This document shows positions 13,101-26,300 of a DNA stretch of 64,000 nucleotides, in pieces. This stretch comes from Macropodus opercularis. Lineage: Eukaryota > Chordata > Actinopteri > Anabantiformes > Osphronemidae. Under the pieces are notes generated by a model. That model did not search any database and had not been told where the DNA came from. It worked only from the letters and a program-made list of their open reading frames with translations. The DNA lies in the NCBI GenBank assembly GCA_030770545.1, contig CM061096.1, positions 16,287,501-16,351,500 of the forward strand. The letters are read 5' to 3'. The position numbers and the translations under genes are program-made. Positions within the stretch are counted from its first letter, which is position 1. Each line of letters begins with the position of its first letter.

Positions 13101-14334
13101 ACCTGATGAATGTGACGTTCGAGGGGCGTAATCTGTCGTTCAGTGAGGACGGATACCAGATGCATCCCAAGCTGGTCATCATTCTGCTCAACAAGGAGCG
13201 ACAGTGGGAGAGGGTGAGGGACAACAGTGTGTGACCGTTTGTATTCGTGCTGGATAAAGCTCCTGGTCTCTATCTTGCCGTCAGCGTTTCCCTGCTGTTA
13301 ACGGCTGTGGGAACAACCACTACCTGACTGGTGCGCGAGGATCTGTCTGCGTCTCTTTATCTGCATCTCTCAACATCTGGTTTTCACTTTTTAGGCATTT
13401 CGTGCCTTCTCTGATTAGATATTATCAACCGGGCGAAGGTGCCTTTGAGCAAAGTACAGCAGCGCAGACTCCAGAGCAGTAGCTCGGTCCAGAGCGGCTA
13501 ACTGATGCTACGGCACACGCAGGGTCCTGCGGTAGAGCTGCAGCTCCGAGGCAGACTTCAGCGGTGCGGATTAAATATGCATGTTCTGCTGCATATTGCA
13601 TGGACCGTACTGCACAGTGATGGTGAAACCTGCCGCCGCTGACTTCAGCTCGTAACACGAAACTGACTCAGCCAAGTTTGGCGTAGCTCACCCGATACCT
13701 GAACCTGCCAGAACCAGAACCCAGAACGTGTCCGTGTCGTTGGGCTGTGTGCCTGCTAACGGGCTAACAGGAGCAGCTAACCCTGTGGTTACGCTCAGGT
13801 TGGTTGTGGGTCACGTCACCGTATCCAACATCTGTTCCATTGTTCAAACAAATGAAGGTTAAGAGTCTGTCGGGCAGGTCCAGCTTCTGGTGCCGACACC
13901 CAGAGGCTCTGAATGAATCTTAAGTCCTGTGAAGTCTGTGTCCGACTCCTTTGACTCCACCTGCTCTTTATTCTGAGTATTTCTCTCTAATCTATAGTCT
14001 GTCCTCTGATCGCGGAACAAGGTGAATGGCTCCCCCTCCTCCCGCTCCCTCACTCATGTTTAATGCTTAGCTTGACTTCCAGCTGAAGCACTTTTCTTGG
14101 ATCCTAATGAGTTGCAGCTCTTAGCAGCCTCCATCTACCCTGAAGACTCTGTGGCGTCCGGTCCAGGCCCCTGCCCTTAGACTCGTTTTAACCCCTTTGT
14201 CCTCCCTCCCTCCCTCGTCCTCGTCTATTTCCTTTCTCTCTCTCTGTGCAGATAGAAGAAGGCTGCATTGTGCTTCTGGGATACACAAGCTAAGCTTGTC
14301 CAGAGCCGGCAGCCTTGCCAAGTTTGTGTCCCCT

Positions 14335-14377
<43 letters not shown>

Positions 14378-17300
14378 ATTTACATATTTAACAAGGCTGA
14401 CTCTACACACTGGCACCACAGTTCCCCGTCCTCCCCTACTGCCCATTATGGTGCGTCCAATTAGCGGATGAGCCACATCCACTTCCACCCACCTCCTCCT
14501 CGCGTCATGTCCTGCCAGGCGCTAGAGGAAGGAGCACAGGTATGATTTCATGTGACTAATTGATGATGCTCGCTGAGTGGAGTGGGCCACGAGGGCTGGA
14601 GGGCCCTCCAGACGTACAGCTGGACACTCCTGCAGAAGAGCCGGCGTTTTGCATTTGAATGAGCTCCATCTCCAGCCTCTTGCTCTGTTACGCAGTCACT
14701 TGACTAATTTACTGCTCCTACGGCGTCGCCTGCTCTGTTCCTCTGCAGCTTTAGCTCTTTCTCACGTCTACATTATCTCTCTCCATTCGCTTATGTGTCT
14801 CGCTGGCTCCCTCCCACCTCCTCTTCTCCATCTGAATTCCGCTCTTCCCCCGGTTCTGCTATTGTCCTTCGCGTTAACCTTGCTCTCATTCTCTTCTCTG
14901 GGTCCCAGTCCTCCCCTCGTCTCCTTTCTCCCTTCCCTCCTCTGCTCTTCAGAATAAAAACCAAACAACGCTTAAAAATTCTGCTTTGCTTTTTGGTTTT
15001 CCAACTCTTGGTTTAATTTAACCTGAGCTTGATTTCCTGTGTGCGTTGTTCCACTTCTGTGCGTCTCTGCAGGTGGGTAAATGGGAGAACGGCTCCCTGT
15101 CCATGAAGTACCATGTGTGGCCTCGCTACGAGCTTTACGGGGGAGCGGCCACCAGGCAGGACGACCACCTGTCCATCGTGACTTTGGAGGAGAAACCCTT
15201 CGTCATCGTGGAAGACGTGGATCCTCTTAGCGGGACCTGTATGAGGAACACTGTGCCCTGTCGGAAGCAGATCAAAGCCGGGTGAGTTCTGTCCATCTGC
15301 CACAGGGACGTCCTCACAACCAAAGTCACTCTGAGCTGAATAATGTTGCTTGTGCACGATCTTAATTTGTGATGTAACCTTTGAGAAGCGAGAGGTACAA
15401 TCAGTTCGCACTTCATCAGTGTGAGAGTGACGGCGCCAGATATGCCAAATCACGCTTACAATAAGAAATTCAGACGGCATTACACATTTGATTAAATAAT
15501 GATCTGTTCATCTGTCTGTGTCTGCAGCAATCAGACGAAGGAGTCGGGCATCTACATCAAACGATGCTGCAAAGGTTTCTGCATTGACATTCTGAAGAAG
15601 ATCGCCAAGTCAGTGAAGTTCACCTACGACCTTTACCTGGTCACGAACGGCAAGCATGGCAAGAAGATCAACGGGACCTGGAACGGCATGGTGGGGGAGG
15701 TGAGGTTCTGACGCTACGGTCGGTCGGTCGGTGGAAAGCTGCTGGACAGATAAAACCTCTCTGTGCCGACACGGTCACGTATGTGTAAATTATGCGACAG
15801 CCTCATCTGTAGTTCGTGGGCAAAGCTGAAGATGGCACCTAATCAACACCTGTCGTTACTGAGCTTAGCGTCTTTTAAAGGTGTGATGTGAGCAGGCAGA
15901 GGTTTGGACGCTGGGAAAGGCTCTGACTATAAAAACCTGTTCGTGCGTTCCTTACTACCTCTGCATGTCGTCAGGCCCTGGTTACGGCAGGTGGGCGCCG
16001 CCCAAGCAGCATTCAGCTCATTCATCTGCAGCCACTCGCTCCGTGCTTTAAACCGCCTCCGATCGACACCAGTCCCAAGGCAAGGTTGTTGCGAGCCCTC
16101 GTCCCGGCGCTGCGTGGCTTCGGCTATTTGTTAATCAAGGAAAAGGCAAACGATCGATTTCACCCCGAGGGTCACGGGTTGCAGACGACGCGTTCCTCTC
16201 TGTGTGGCCGCTGAAGTTTGAATAACCTTCACAAGTCTCGCTCAAGATGAAGCGTCCGTTTCCCCTGCGTTGAAGCTTCTCCTGTTCAATTTACATCAAA
16301 CTGACCCTTTCTATCGATTACGTAAAGCCATTTAAATCACGCTGCACTGAGCTGCAGCCGCGGTCACCTGTAATAAACGCCGTCGCTAAAAGCACCGTCA
16401 CCTCCGCAGATGATGGTCGGTAGGAGGAGGCCGTTCAGCTTCACAGAGCGGCTGGACTTACAAGGTCAATTCATCTCTTTCTCTCCCACACACTCCTGAT
16501 TTTTCAGCCATATCTGCTGTGTCTAACAGAACCGAGCCACGTCCTTCTCCCGTTGGAACGCAGCCAGAACTATAGTCTACCTGGCCCTCACCATGGGCCG
16601 AGCTCTGGAGTGATGCTGTGTCTGCACACTCCGGAAGACAAAGGATCAAAGGGAGTAAAGACACGAAAAATCAATGAGGGTTTGAGTCTGTTCTGGAGCT
16701 CAGTGTCAGATTTCATGAGCTGCGGCGACTCCTAATCTAAAATATTAGAGGCAATACACTTGATTACATGAGTTTGGCCTTGCTAGCACAGTCACACAAA
16801 GACACACACCAGCTCAGATCCTCGCTCACTCATTCTCAACAACACCCATGTGGGTTACTTTCATAACGGGGAAAGAACAAGTCGTAGGAGGGAGATGGAG
16901 AGAGAGGAAGTGAGCAGGCTGCTGGATGGACTCGTTCTGCTCCCCGGACGCACACACTCTGCTACATGCAGAGAGAACAAACCAAACCAGAAGCCACACA
17001 TGTGCACGCAGACACACTGAAAAGTGCCGAGAATGTGCGAGATGCGTGAGATTGGCTCTGCCTGTAAAGGTCCACTTCGCAGGTGGAGAACAAAGGTTCG
17101 GTCCCTTCTCTCTCTGTCTTTTTCCCTTGATGACTCATTCGTATGCACTCACACAGACACGCTCTCTCAGCACCGAAGCACAAACTGGAGCTTTGACTCA
17201 CGCGGTCAAACACACCTTATTAACTCAGCGAGACAGTCCTGTCCCACTTTACCGCGGCGCTGGAGGGCTGTAAAATTTGGGGCTAAATATACGACCTGTT

Positions 17301-20300
17301 CGGAGGGAGGCAGGTTCTGGAAGCAGAGGCATTGGGCCGGTTATTTCCAGCAGCCGTGACCCACTGTGGTAGCCCACTTTCCTTCCTCTCTGTGTGGTTC
17401 TGTCCACGTCCAGCCTCCCGTCTCTACCTGACGGCTCTACCTTCCTCCTCCCGCGTGTTCCTCTAATTCTTCACTCTGCTTGTTTAATGCATCCATTTCC
17501 CCTCAATCTGTCCCGTCTGCTATTGTGTCGGATTTGATCCCGTGCATTTGCTGAGATTCCGTCTGACAGCTCACAGCTTTACACATGTTTGGGCTGGGAA
17601 CCGGTTAGTTCGCTGGCACATCCGTGTAAAGTGATGCGTCTCATCACAAGTGAATTAAAGATTCCTGACGCCTCACATTGATTCGTCCGTCCGGTGAAAT
17701 AAGGACAGAACCAACAGAAAGTTGCTGGTACTTCCCACATACGCACAGACTTACCGACGACTGCTTTTCTGTTTTCGTGCTGGTGTTTTGTTTGGTTATT
17801 TTTAACTGCCCCTCAGGGACCAGTTGAAGTTTCAGGACACACTTCATTCATTACCTTGTTGGCTGATGGACGCGTGATGGCTGCTCTCTCTACATTCTCC
17901 GTCTCCCCTAGGTGGTGTTGAAAAACGCCCACATGGCCGTTGGCTCTTTGACCATCAACGAGGAGAGGTCGGAGGTCATCGACTTCTCCGTCCCCTTCAT
18001 CGAGACTGGCATCAGCGTCATGGTGTCTCGTAGCAATGGCACCGTTTCACCCTCTGCTTTTTTAGGTGAGAGGTGGATGAAGCAGAGACGGGTGTCAGGA
18101 AGAGCCGCTGCTGTCTAGTTGTTATTCTTATTCTTATTCTTGTCAAACGCTAGGTTTTAGTTTTACTCGAGGACACTAAGTGACAGAGGAAGTTTAAAGT
18201 AGTTGGGTGAGGACGTGCACTCGTGCGTGATAACATGGCTAACCGTTTGTTTATTCTCTCTTTGCCCTCCTCTATTTCCCACTCCTACTCTGTTTTCTGA
18301 CTCTTCCTTCCTCTTCTCAATCTGGCGCCACATTTGCATATTTCTCTTGCCCTCTCTCACTTTAATTTTTTGCCGCCCTCGCTCGTTCTCACTCGTTGTC
18401 TGATCTCCCTTTGTGTTCCCTTCCTCTCCTCTCTTCCCTCTCTCTCCCCTGCAGAACCCTTCAGTGCGGATGTGTGGGTGATGATGTTCGTGATGCTGTT
18501 GCTGGTGTCAGCGGTGGCTGTGTTTATATTTGAGTACTTCAGCCCTGTGGGCTACAACCGCTGTCTGGCTGATGGCAAAGGTGAGCGAGCCGAACGCAAC
18601 ACACAGACGCACAGACCGGCACGAAGCCCTGTGACCGTAGATGGAAATGAAAGCAGGTCTAGTCTGGGATCTGTGTCACCTCCGAAATCCAGCTGGTTCA
18701 ACTCACGTGATCCAGCGGATGTGGGTGAATCAGCCACCAAAGCTTTAATGTGTCGAGACCCATATGATCTGCTCCTTGCATGATGTCTGCGGTTTATTCA
18801 GATTTCCTGAAAAGCGCCTGAATGAGACAATGTTTCACAGCCAACTAGCGAGTCTTGGGTGTGAGACTAGCGCCAGCACGAGAACAGTACGGTAGAGAAA
18901 AAGGTCAGACAGAGTCCAGGACGTTTTACTGGTGACACATCCGTCGGTGAACGAGGCCCGGAAGCCTGCACCCTGCTGGGTGATCCGGGCTTCGCCGCCG
19001 CCTTCGAGCCTCCTGACCCAGTGACTTCATTCCCTCCTTCGTCCACGCAGCGCTCGCTGCATTTACAGGTGTGTGTCCTGGAGAAGCAGCCACTTCCATA
19101 TTCACCTAAATCGCATGTCGGCCCCGGCGGCGGCGGGCGAGGTTTGTGTTAGATCTCCTCTGCCAAAGAGAGAAAACAAAAAACCAAAAATCAATGTCTT
19201 CCCACATCTCTATTTGACGGGGCTATAAATAGACGACTGCTCTGCTTTCGTTGCCTTCATCCTTCATCACTCCCCCAAAGCGCTGCTCCTTCCATGTGCA
19301 TCCTTGTTTCATCTGCTTGTGTTGGGAGTTTGGTGTCACGCTGAGGCCGGATCGAAGTTTGGACTCGGTGCGATATCGTATCAATGGCCCGACTTCAGCT
19401 CAGCGAAGTCTCTGCTCAATTCATTTAAGCAACTTTCTTTCAAACTCCACGTCGGAGATTTTGGCAAAGCGAAGTCGGTTTGTCCATGAACAACAGCCTC
19501 GTGCAACAAAACACACCCACGTGCTCGAACACTCGTTCGCACTCGTTCGCACTCACTCGCACGCTCCCACACAAATGTTATGAACCAACTGCTGATCAAC
19601 CAGCCTCATCTGTGAATCAGCGAACAAACATATTAGCTCCAGTCACGTGTGCGACCTGTAGAGTTTCTACATGTGCGCTGAAAACGCATCGGCCTGCAGC
19701 CTCCGCTAACCTCGTCTGGCTTCCTTTCAGAGCCTCACGGCCCGTCGTTCACCATCGGTAAGGCCATCTGGCTGCTGTGGGGTCTGGTCTTCAACAACTC
19801 TGTGCCTGTGCAGAACCCAAAAGGAACCACCAGTAAGATCATGGTGTCGGTGTGGGCCTTCTTCGCCGTCATCTTCCTGGCCTCCTACACTGCCAACCTG
19901 GCCGCCTTCATGATCCAGGAGGAGTACGTGGACCAGGTGTCTGGTCTCTCAGACAAAAAGGTGCGATTGTGTGATTACGTGTCTTTAATCTCGTTTCCCC
20001 TGTAACGGAGGCTTTCACGAGCCCCGACATCAACTGCGCTGTCTTTCCTGTTTAGTTCCAGCACCCCAACGATTTCTCGCCTCCGTTTCGGTTTGGCACC
20101 GTCCCCAACGGGAGCACGGAGAGGAACATCAGGAACAACTACCCAGAAATGCACTCGTACATGACCAAGTTCCATCAGAGAAACGTCAACGAGGCTCTGC
20201 AGAGTCTCAAGTCTGGGTGAGGAAGAGCTACTGGCGTGTTTCTGAATCGTTAATTACGTTGAACAGCTACATGGAAACCTGCAGCTCAAATGACGGTTTG

Positions 20301-23300
20301 GACGCGTACAGGACAGACCAGATGAAGAACCGGGGCTTGTAGACGTTACGTTCGCTCCCCCTCTTCAGCTTGCAGCAGCGGAGCCTTCCCGCCCGTCTGC
20401 GTGCCAGCTTCCAGCCTTTGGCAAACCGAGCGGAAGTCTATTACACTTATCAGCAGCTTAGTGCTCTTTAGCAGGTTAATTGGAACGTTGTAGCTGTGTC
20501 TGACTTCTAAGTGCTAATTAATTGTAACCTCTCTTTCTTCCTCCTTCTCTTTTTCATTAGCAAACTAGACGCCTTCATTTACGACGCAGCCGTCCTGAAC
20601 TACATGGCCGGCAGGGACGAGGGCTGCAAACTGGTCACCATCGGCAGCGGCTACATCTTCGCCACCACCGGCTACGGCATCGCCATCCAGAAGGAGTCGC
20701 TCTGGAAGAGGCACGTGGACCTGGCCATCCTGCAGCTCTTTGGCGACGGTGAGACAGAGCGGAGCTGCCGATTGAATCCCTCACAGACGAGGCAGATTGA
20801 CGGCTTCGGGTGCCTTCAGCTGCGACTAGATCCTGTAGTTCTGTGCTGAACCGTTAAAGTAGGTCAAAGGCAGTCAGGTAGTTTCATCTAGTGTCACCTT
20901 TCAGAGACAGACATCAAACAGAATAGAAAGGGACGAGGTCAGTAAACCGCACACGGCTGGTGCATTAGGTCACAGTTCTCCCGTCATTGAAGCTGTGGAC
21001 GCCCATGAAGCCACGTTTGGAGAACATCTGCCTTTGACTCATGCAAAGCGAGACTTCATCCACAGTCGTATTTTTAGGCTTCACTCGCTGCGACGTGTTC
21101 GGCATAAGAACTGGCAGCGGGAGCAGGGAGCTGCCGTTTTGAGGGTATTTCTGTGTGTTAGTGATGGATTTGCTGTGCGAGTCAGAGGTACAGCGATTCG
21201 GTTCTGCTCGCTCCAGGTGCTGTGCTGAAAGAGGAGGCGGGTTGAGGCTTAGCTGCGTGAAGGCGCCGTCGCCTTTTATGGGAATGTGTCCGAGCTGTGA
21301 CACACACTTCATTCCTGTCTCTCTTACTGGAACATTAGTGAGTCTCAGAACAAGTGGGAATGAAATGAAATGCGTTTAAATCCGTGCACTTAATGTTTTA
21401 TGGTTTTCAAGCAGAAGCTCTTCATCATAAACAAGTCGAAATGTCCCAGACAACAGCTGCTCGCTGGGTCTATCGACTCTAACGCTCTGATTTCACAATG
21501 CGTGCGTTGATATACGGCTCGGCCCAGGTTGGCCAGCGTAACGGGAGGCTGTTCTCTGGGCAGGGTCCAGCGTGCTGAACCAAGCCACAGCGCGTCCCAG
21601 ATAGAGGTGCCAGCATCGCTGCTGGTGCATTTCCACACGGACGCATGGGCTTGTGTGTGTGCACATGCAGATATGGGTCAGGCCTCTGAAAGAGAGGAGA
21701 GTGTGAGGAGACACAGGCTTGTTTTCATCAGCGAGTCACCCTGCGTCTGTGTAGTTTATTCTTTCATTCTTCTTTATTCAGAACGTGTGACGTCCCTCTG
21801 CGTCCGCCACAGCACGGCCTTCAATGTCACTTCCCCGCTTCGCGCCCGGTGGCCTAGAAAGTTCCAGCGGCCTGTCGACATATATACAGCATATATGTGT
21901 ATATATGAAAGCCCCGAAAAGGTTCAGGAGTTTAATGAGCTTTTGGTCTTGAAGCAAATGAGAGACCTGTTGCATCACTTCACAGACACCAGCCATGAAA
22001 TCAGTGATGAAATTTTTATCAGATGCACTTTTTAAACTTTCTAATCCCACTTTTGAGCCCAAAGCAAAGGGACGAGGCTTTTAATGCAACAGCTGTTCTG
22101 ATCGGAGGAAGGCTGCTTTGTTGGTAAGTGGCTTGGATTTAATTTAGCAGAACGAAACAGTTGCCAGATACACGCTAGCTGGTTTTACTGGTTTCCAGTC
22201 GGGGGTAAGCTCATCATCATCGTGCAGACACGGGGACGTGAAGCTGGACTGAAGATGTGATTGACTGGTTTAGTCTTTTACTCGTCACAGTCGATCTTAT
22301 TTGTTGTTCCTTGTTATAACAAAGCAGCAGCTTCACAGGCCCAAATCTGTGTCGTCGCGTCAGTTTCAGAAGCTTCGTTTCTGTGACGCCGTCTGTGCTC
22401 GGCAGCGGCGCCGGGTCCTCCCTCCGCGTGATTAATTACCCGCCGCAGTCGGCTTTGATGGAGAACCGCTGGTGAGAAAACAGAAGGTGACCCACAAAGC
22501 GCCGGCGGCTCGCAGGCCTGCACGCACACGCGCTTCCAGACGCTGCTAGGATCACGCGTGTTACACTTTTCCTCAGACGTCTCCTCTAACCGGCCTGACC
22601 CTCTTTGCTTCCTGCTCCTCTTCCTTCTGTTGCGTCATCCATGTCCGATACCGTTCTGTTCTTACATCATGTCCCTGCCTTCTTGATGTTTTTACATTGT
22701 TCATGCCTCTTTCTGTATTTCAATTAAAAACCTCTCCACATGTCGCCGTGGTGCCGCTGTTGTCCGGCTCGTCTTCGTCCTCTGCATATCATGTCATGTC
22801 ATCCTTCCCCGCCTCCTTCCTCCTTGGCACCATCTGTTTGTAACCTTCCTCCTCCCCTCCCCGTGTCACTGCGTCTCCTCTGTCCAGGTGAGATGGAGGA
22901 GCTGGAGTCCCTCTGGTTGACGGGCATCTGCCACCACGAGAAGAACGAAGTGATGTCCAGCCAGCTGGACGTGGACAACATGGCCGGCGTCTTCTACATG
23001 CTCGGCGCCGCCATGGCTCTGTCGCTCATCACCTTCATCTGCGAACACTGGTTCTACTGGCAGCTGCGCTTCTGCTTCATGGGCGTCTGCTCGGGCCGAC
23101 CTGGGTTCGTCTTCACCATCAGCAGGGTGAGAAGTTTACGCTTCTAGTCTATAGCAGAGACGGAGGCCTCTGTTTCGATTGACAGGATGAGGTTGGCAGA
23201 CATTTCTCACTACGCTAGAGCACAGTTCATGTAAATGGTCCATGCTTCTTCTCACAGCCGCTCTCATGGTGCGTTTTCTGAAACGGGGACTCTTGAGACG

Positions 23301-26300
23301 TGTGCTACATGACTGAACTTCACGGATGTAAGAGCTGCTTTCCTTTTAGCGTCGTGGCCTGGTTCTCTCTGCGTCCAGGAAGTAAATATTTACCAGATAC
23401 TGAGCTGAAATCAATATTTCACTCAACAACCAGAGCGGGTAGATTACTGGATCCCAGGAGGCCAGCGTCACCCTCGGGGTGTTTGATTTGCATTCCAGTC
23501 GTGACATGGCTGGCGTAACTCACCGCGCCTCTGAAGGTGAACCTCTGCAGGCTGGACCACGTGGCTAATTTACAGCCCAACGCGTCTGATGCCAAGGAGG
23601 AGAAACAAATATGGCTCCTGCTCGCCTGCTCCAATAATACGCTCCACTGACCAACTGTGATTATTTTTTACCTGTGCTGTTGCGTTTGTGTAGCAGGAGC
23701 GTCAAACGTCAACTGACTTCCCATTTGCAGACGCCGGCTGTTTGCTGTTGTTTTTTAATATTGCATCGTTAGAATTTGAAGGGGAAATGGATCTGAGAGC
23801 AATTACACTTTGTACAACAGCCTCATTTGCAGAACTGACTTGTCTCACAATCTGACAACGTCCTCCTTTGTGCTTTTTTCCAGTCTTTTCTGCTCTGTCG
23901 CTCAGATTGATTCTGCTTTTTAATTTCACAGCATAATCCAATAAACTTTATTGTTATTGCCGCAATTAACATTTGAGCTCGGCGGTGAACAAAGTGAGAC
24001 ATCTGTCACGGCCGGCGCGAGTCACGGGGCTCCAGGCGCGGCTGCACGGTCGGTCGGCGGAGGACGAGGACGCTCCCGTGACCTGCACCTTCAGGTCCCA
24101 GCTGCAGCAGTAAACGAATGAATCTAGTTTACAAAGCCTCTAACGGGAGCAGTCATAGCACCTCGCATCAGTCCAGCGTCACAGGCAGGAGCCGGTTGTT
24201 GGTCGATCTCCTGCCGCTCTGAGCCGGTTAATCAGTTATAGGTTTTACTGTGGCTCCTTGGTGGATTGAAGTTTCCACGGAGCCTCAGGCCACAGCGACT
24301 GCTGCATCCTGCCCAAATAAGCAGCGACTGCAGCACCAGGCCTGCAGCTGTTCGCCAGCTGTGGCAGTGTGTGGATACATCAGCTGTTAAAAAGCACCAG
24401 TCACTGAGTCCCTACAGCGACACGCACGTGCTCAAGTGTCGCTAACGGTTTCAAGGGTTGCTTTGCTTGATTTGTTTGTAGTTTTACTCCACGACGTGTT
24501 TTCGTCGCTTCGCTTCGAACTGAGCGTAATCAGCGGATCAACGCTGCTGTTTTCATGCCTGAACCAGCTGTCAGCACGTTAAGTGTTAAAACCTGCTCCA
24601 CCTTCGCCAGCTGCTGTTTTTGTTCATCAAGTCTCCATAGTAACGCACAAATATTTTTAATTAATTGCTGTAAATGTTTCACTGCCATATTTTTGCCTTT
24701 AGAACCTCGTTTCGTTACAGGAAGTGAAGTTTATGAGGCCGTCGCTCTCTGAAGACTCTATGACTTCATATTAACTTATTAATGCATCCTATGAGATGAG
24801 CTGACGCTCAGTAGACGGTGGGGATGCAGCACGACGGCGATGCTTTCGGATGAAGCAGTGATGTGAAGTCTCAACTTACTTATTGAAACCCAAAGACATG
24901 AAGTGGTGGCAAAGTAAGCAACAGGCCCATAAGCAGATAAACAACAGAAACATTGCGCAGGTGGGTGTAGGCGCTTGTCCTCCGCTGAGATCCCGTCCAC
25001 GGCGCTGAGTCATTGAGCTCAGACCAGGCTGCTGGTTGTAGAGTGTGAAGGCCTTCGAGTGACGCAGCGTAACGGAGCGGGATGGACCTCGACGTGGCCT
25101 CTGACCCCCCACGACCTCTGCAGCAGAGACCGACGTCGTTTGACCTTTGATCTTTAGCACTGGCCACAGCCTCTCTTCGTTTCCTCGGACGTCCAGAAAA
25201 CCGAGTAGAGTCATTGTTTGATATCGATCTGAGTGGTGACCGTTCCCATCTGTCACGCCTGCTTTGCTCTCGCCCCTACATCCATTTTTTTTATCCGAAT
25301 ATTGTATCGTACATCACTGAATGCAAATGGAGCCGTTTGTCTTTCTGTCATCGGGACGCTGGGCTGGGCCTGTCTCTGCGTGGACGCCGTGGAACCGCTG
25401 TGTTTAATAACCGCCAGAGGATATTGTTCAGCTGAATTCTAATCACATTGATTAGAAGGTATTGACCAGGGCTTTACAGCCCTCTGCTCTTATCAATCAT
25501 CCACCATCAGCTCCCGTCTCTGAATCTTGGTGCTGAATGCTCACACAGCAGGACTGTCCCGTTGTCTGTGTGCAGCACTTCGTCTTGATTTGAAAAACTG
25601 CAGCCTTACGTGTTTTTGAATAGAAATCTGTGCTCGCTAACGCCTCTGTCCTTCTTTCTGACACAGGGCATCTACAGCTGTATCCACGGGGTGCAGATTG
25701 AGGAGAAGAGCAGCTCGGCGCTGAACTCGCCCTCGGCCACCATGAACAACACCCACTCGAACATTATGCGACTGCTGCGCACCGCCAAGAACATGGCCTC
25801 CCTGTCAGGCGTGAACGGCTCGCCACACAGCGCCCTGGACTTCATCCGCCGCGAGTCGTCCGTCTACGACATCTCCGAGCACCGGCGCAGCTTGGCGGGC
25901 CACTCGGACTGCAAACCCCCGTACCTGCCGGAAGACAACATGTTCAGTGACTACATCAGTGAGGTGGAGAGGACTTTTGGCAACCTCCACCTGAAGGACA
26001 GTAATCTGTACCAGGATCACTACCTGCACCACCACGGCTCAACACTAGGGCTCAGCGGACCACCTCCCAACAGGCCCCACAGTCTGGGCAGCGCCAGCTC
26101 TCTGGAGGGCGGCATGTTTGACTGCGACAGCCTGGGTGGAGGCGTGGCCCCTATCTTCACCACCCAGCCCTGCTCTGCCCTGACCCACAGGAACATGAGC
26201 AAGTTTGACCTGCTGTCTGGACAGACTCCTCCCTCAGGCCAGAGCTTCAAGGGCGGCCCGCCGGATGTGTACGGGAAGTTCTCCTTCAAGGGAGGTGCGT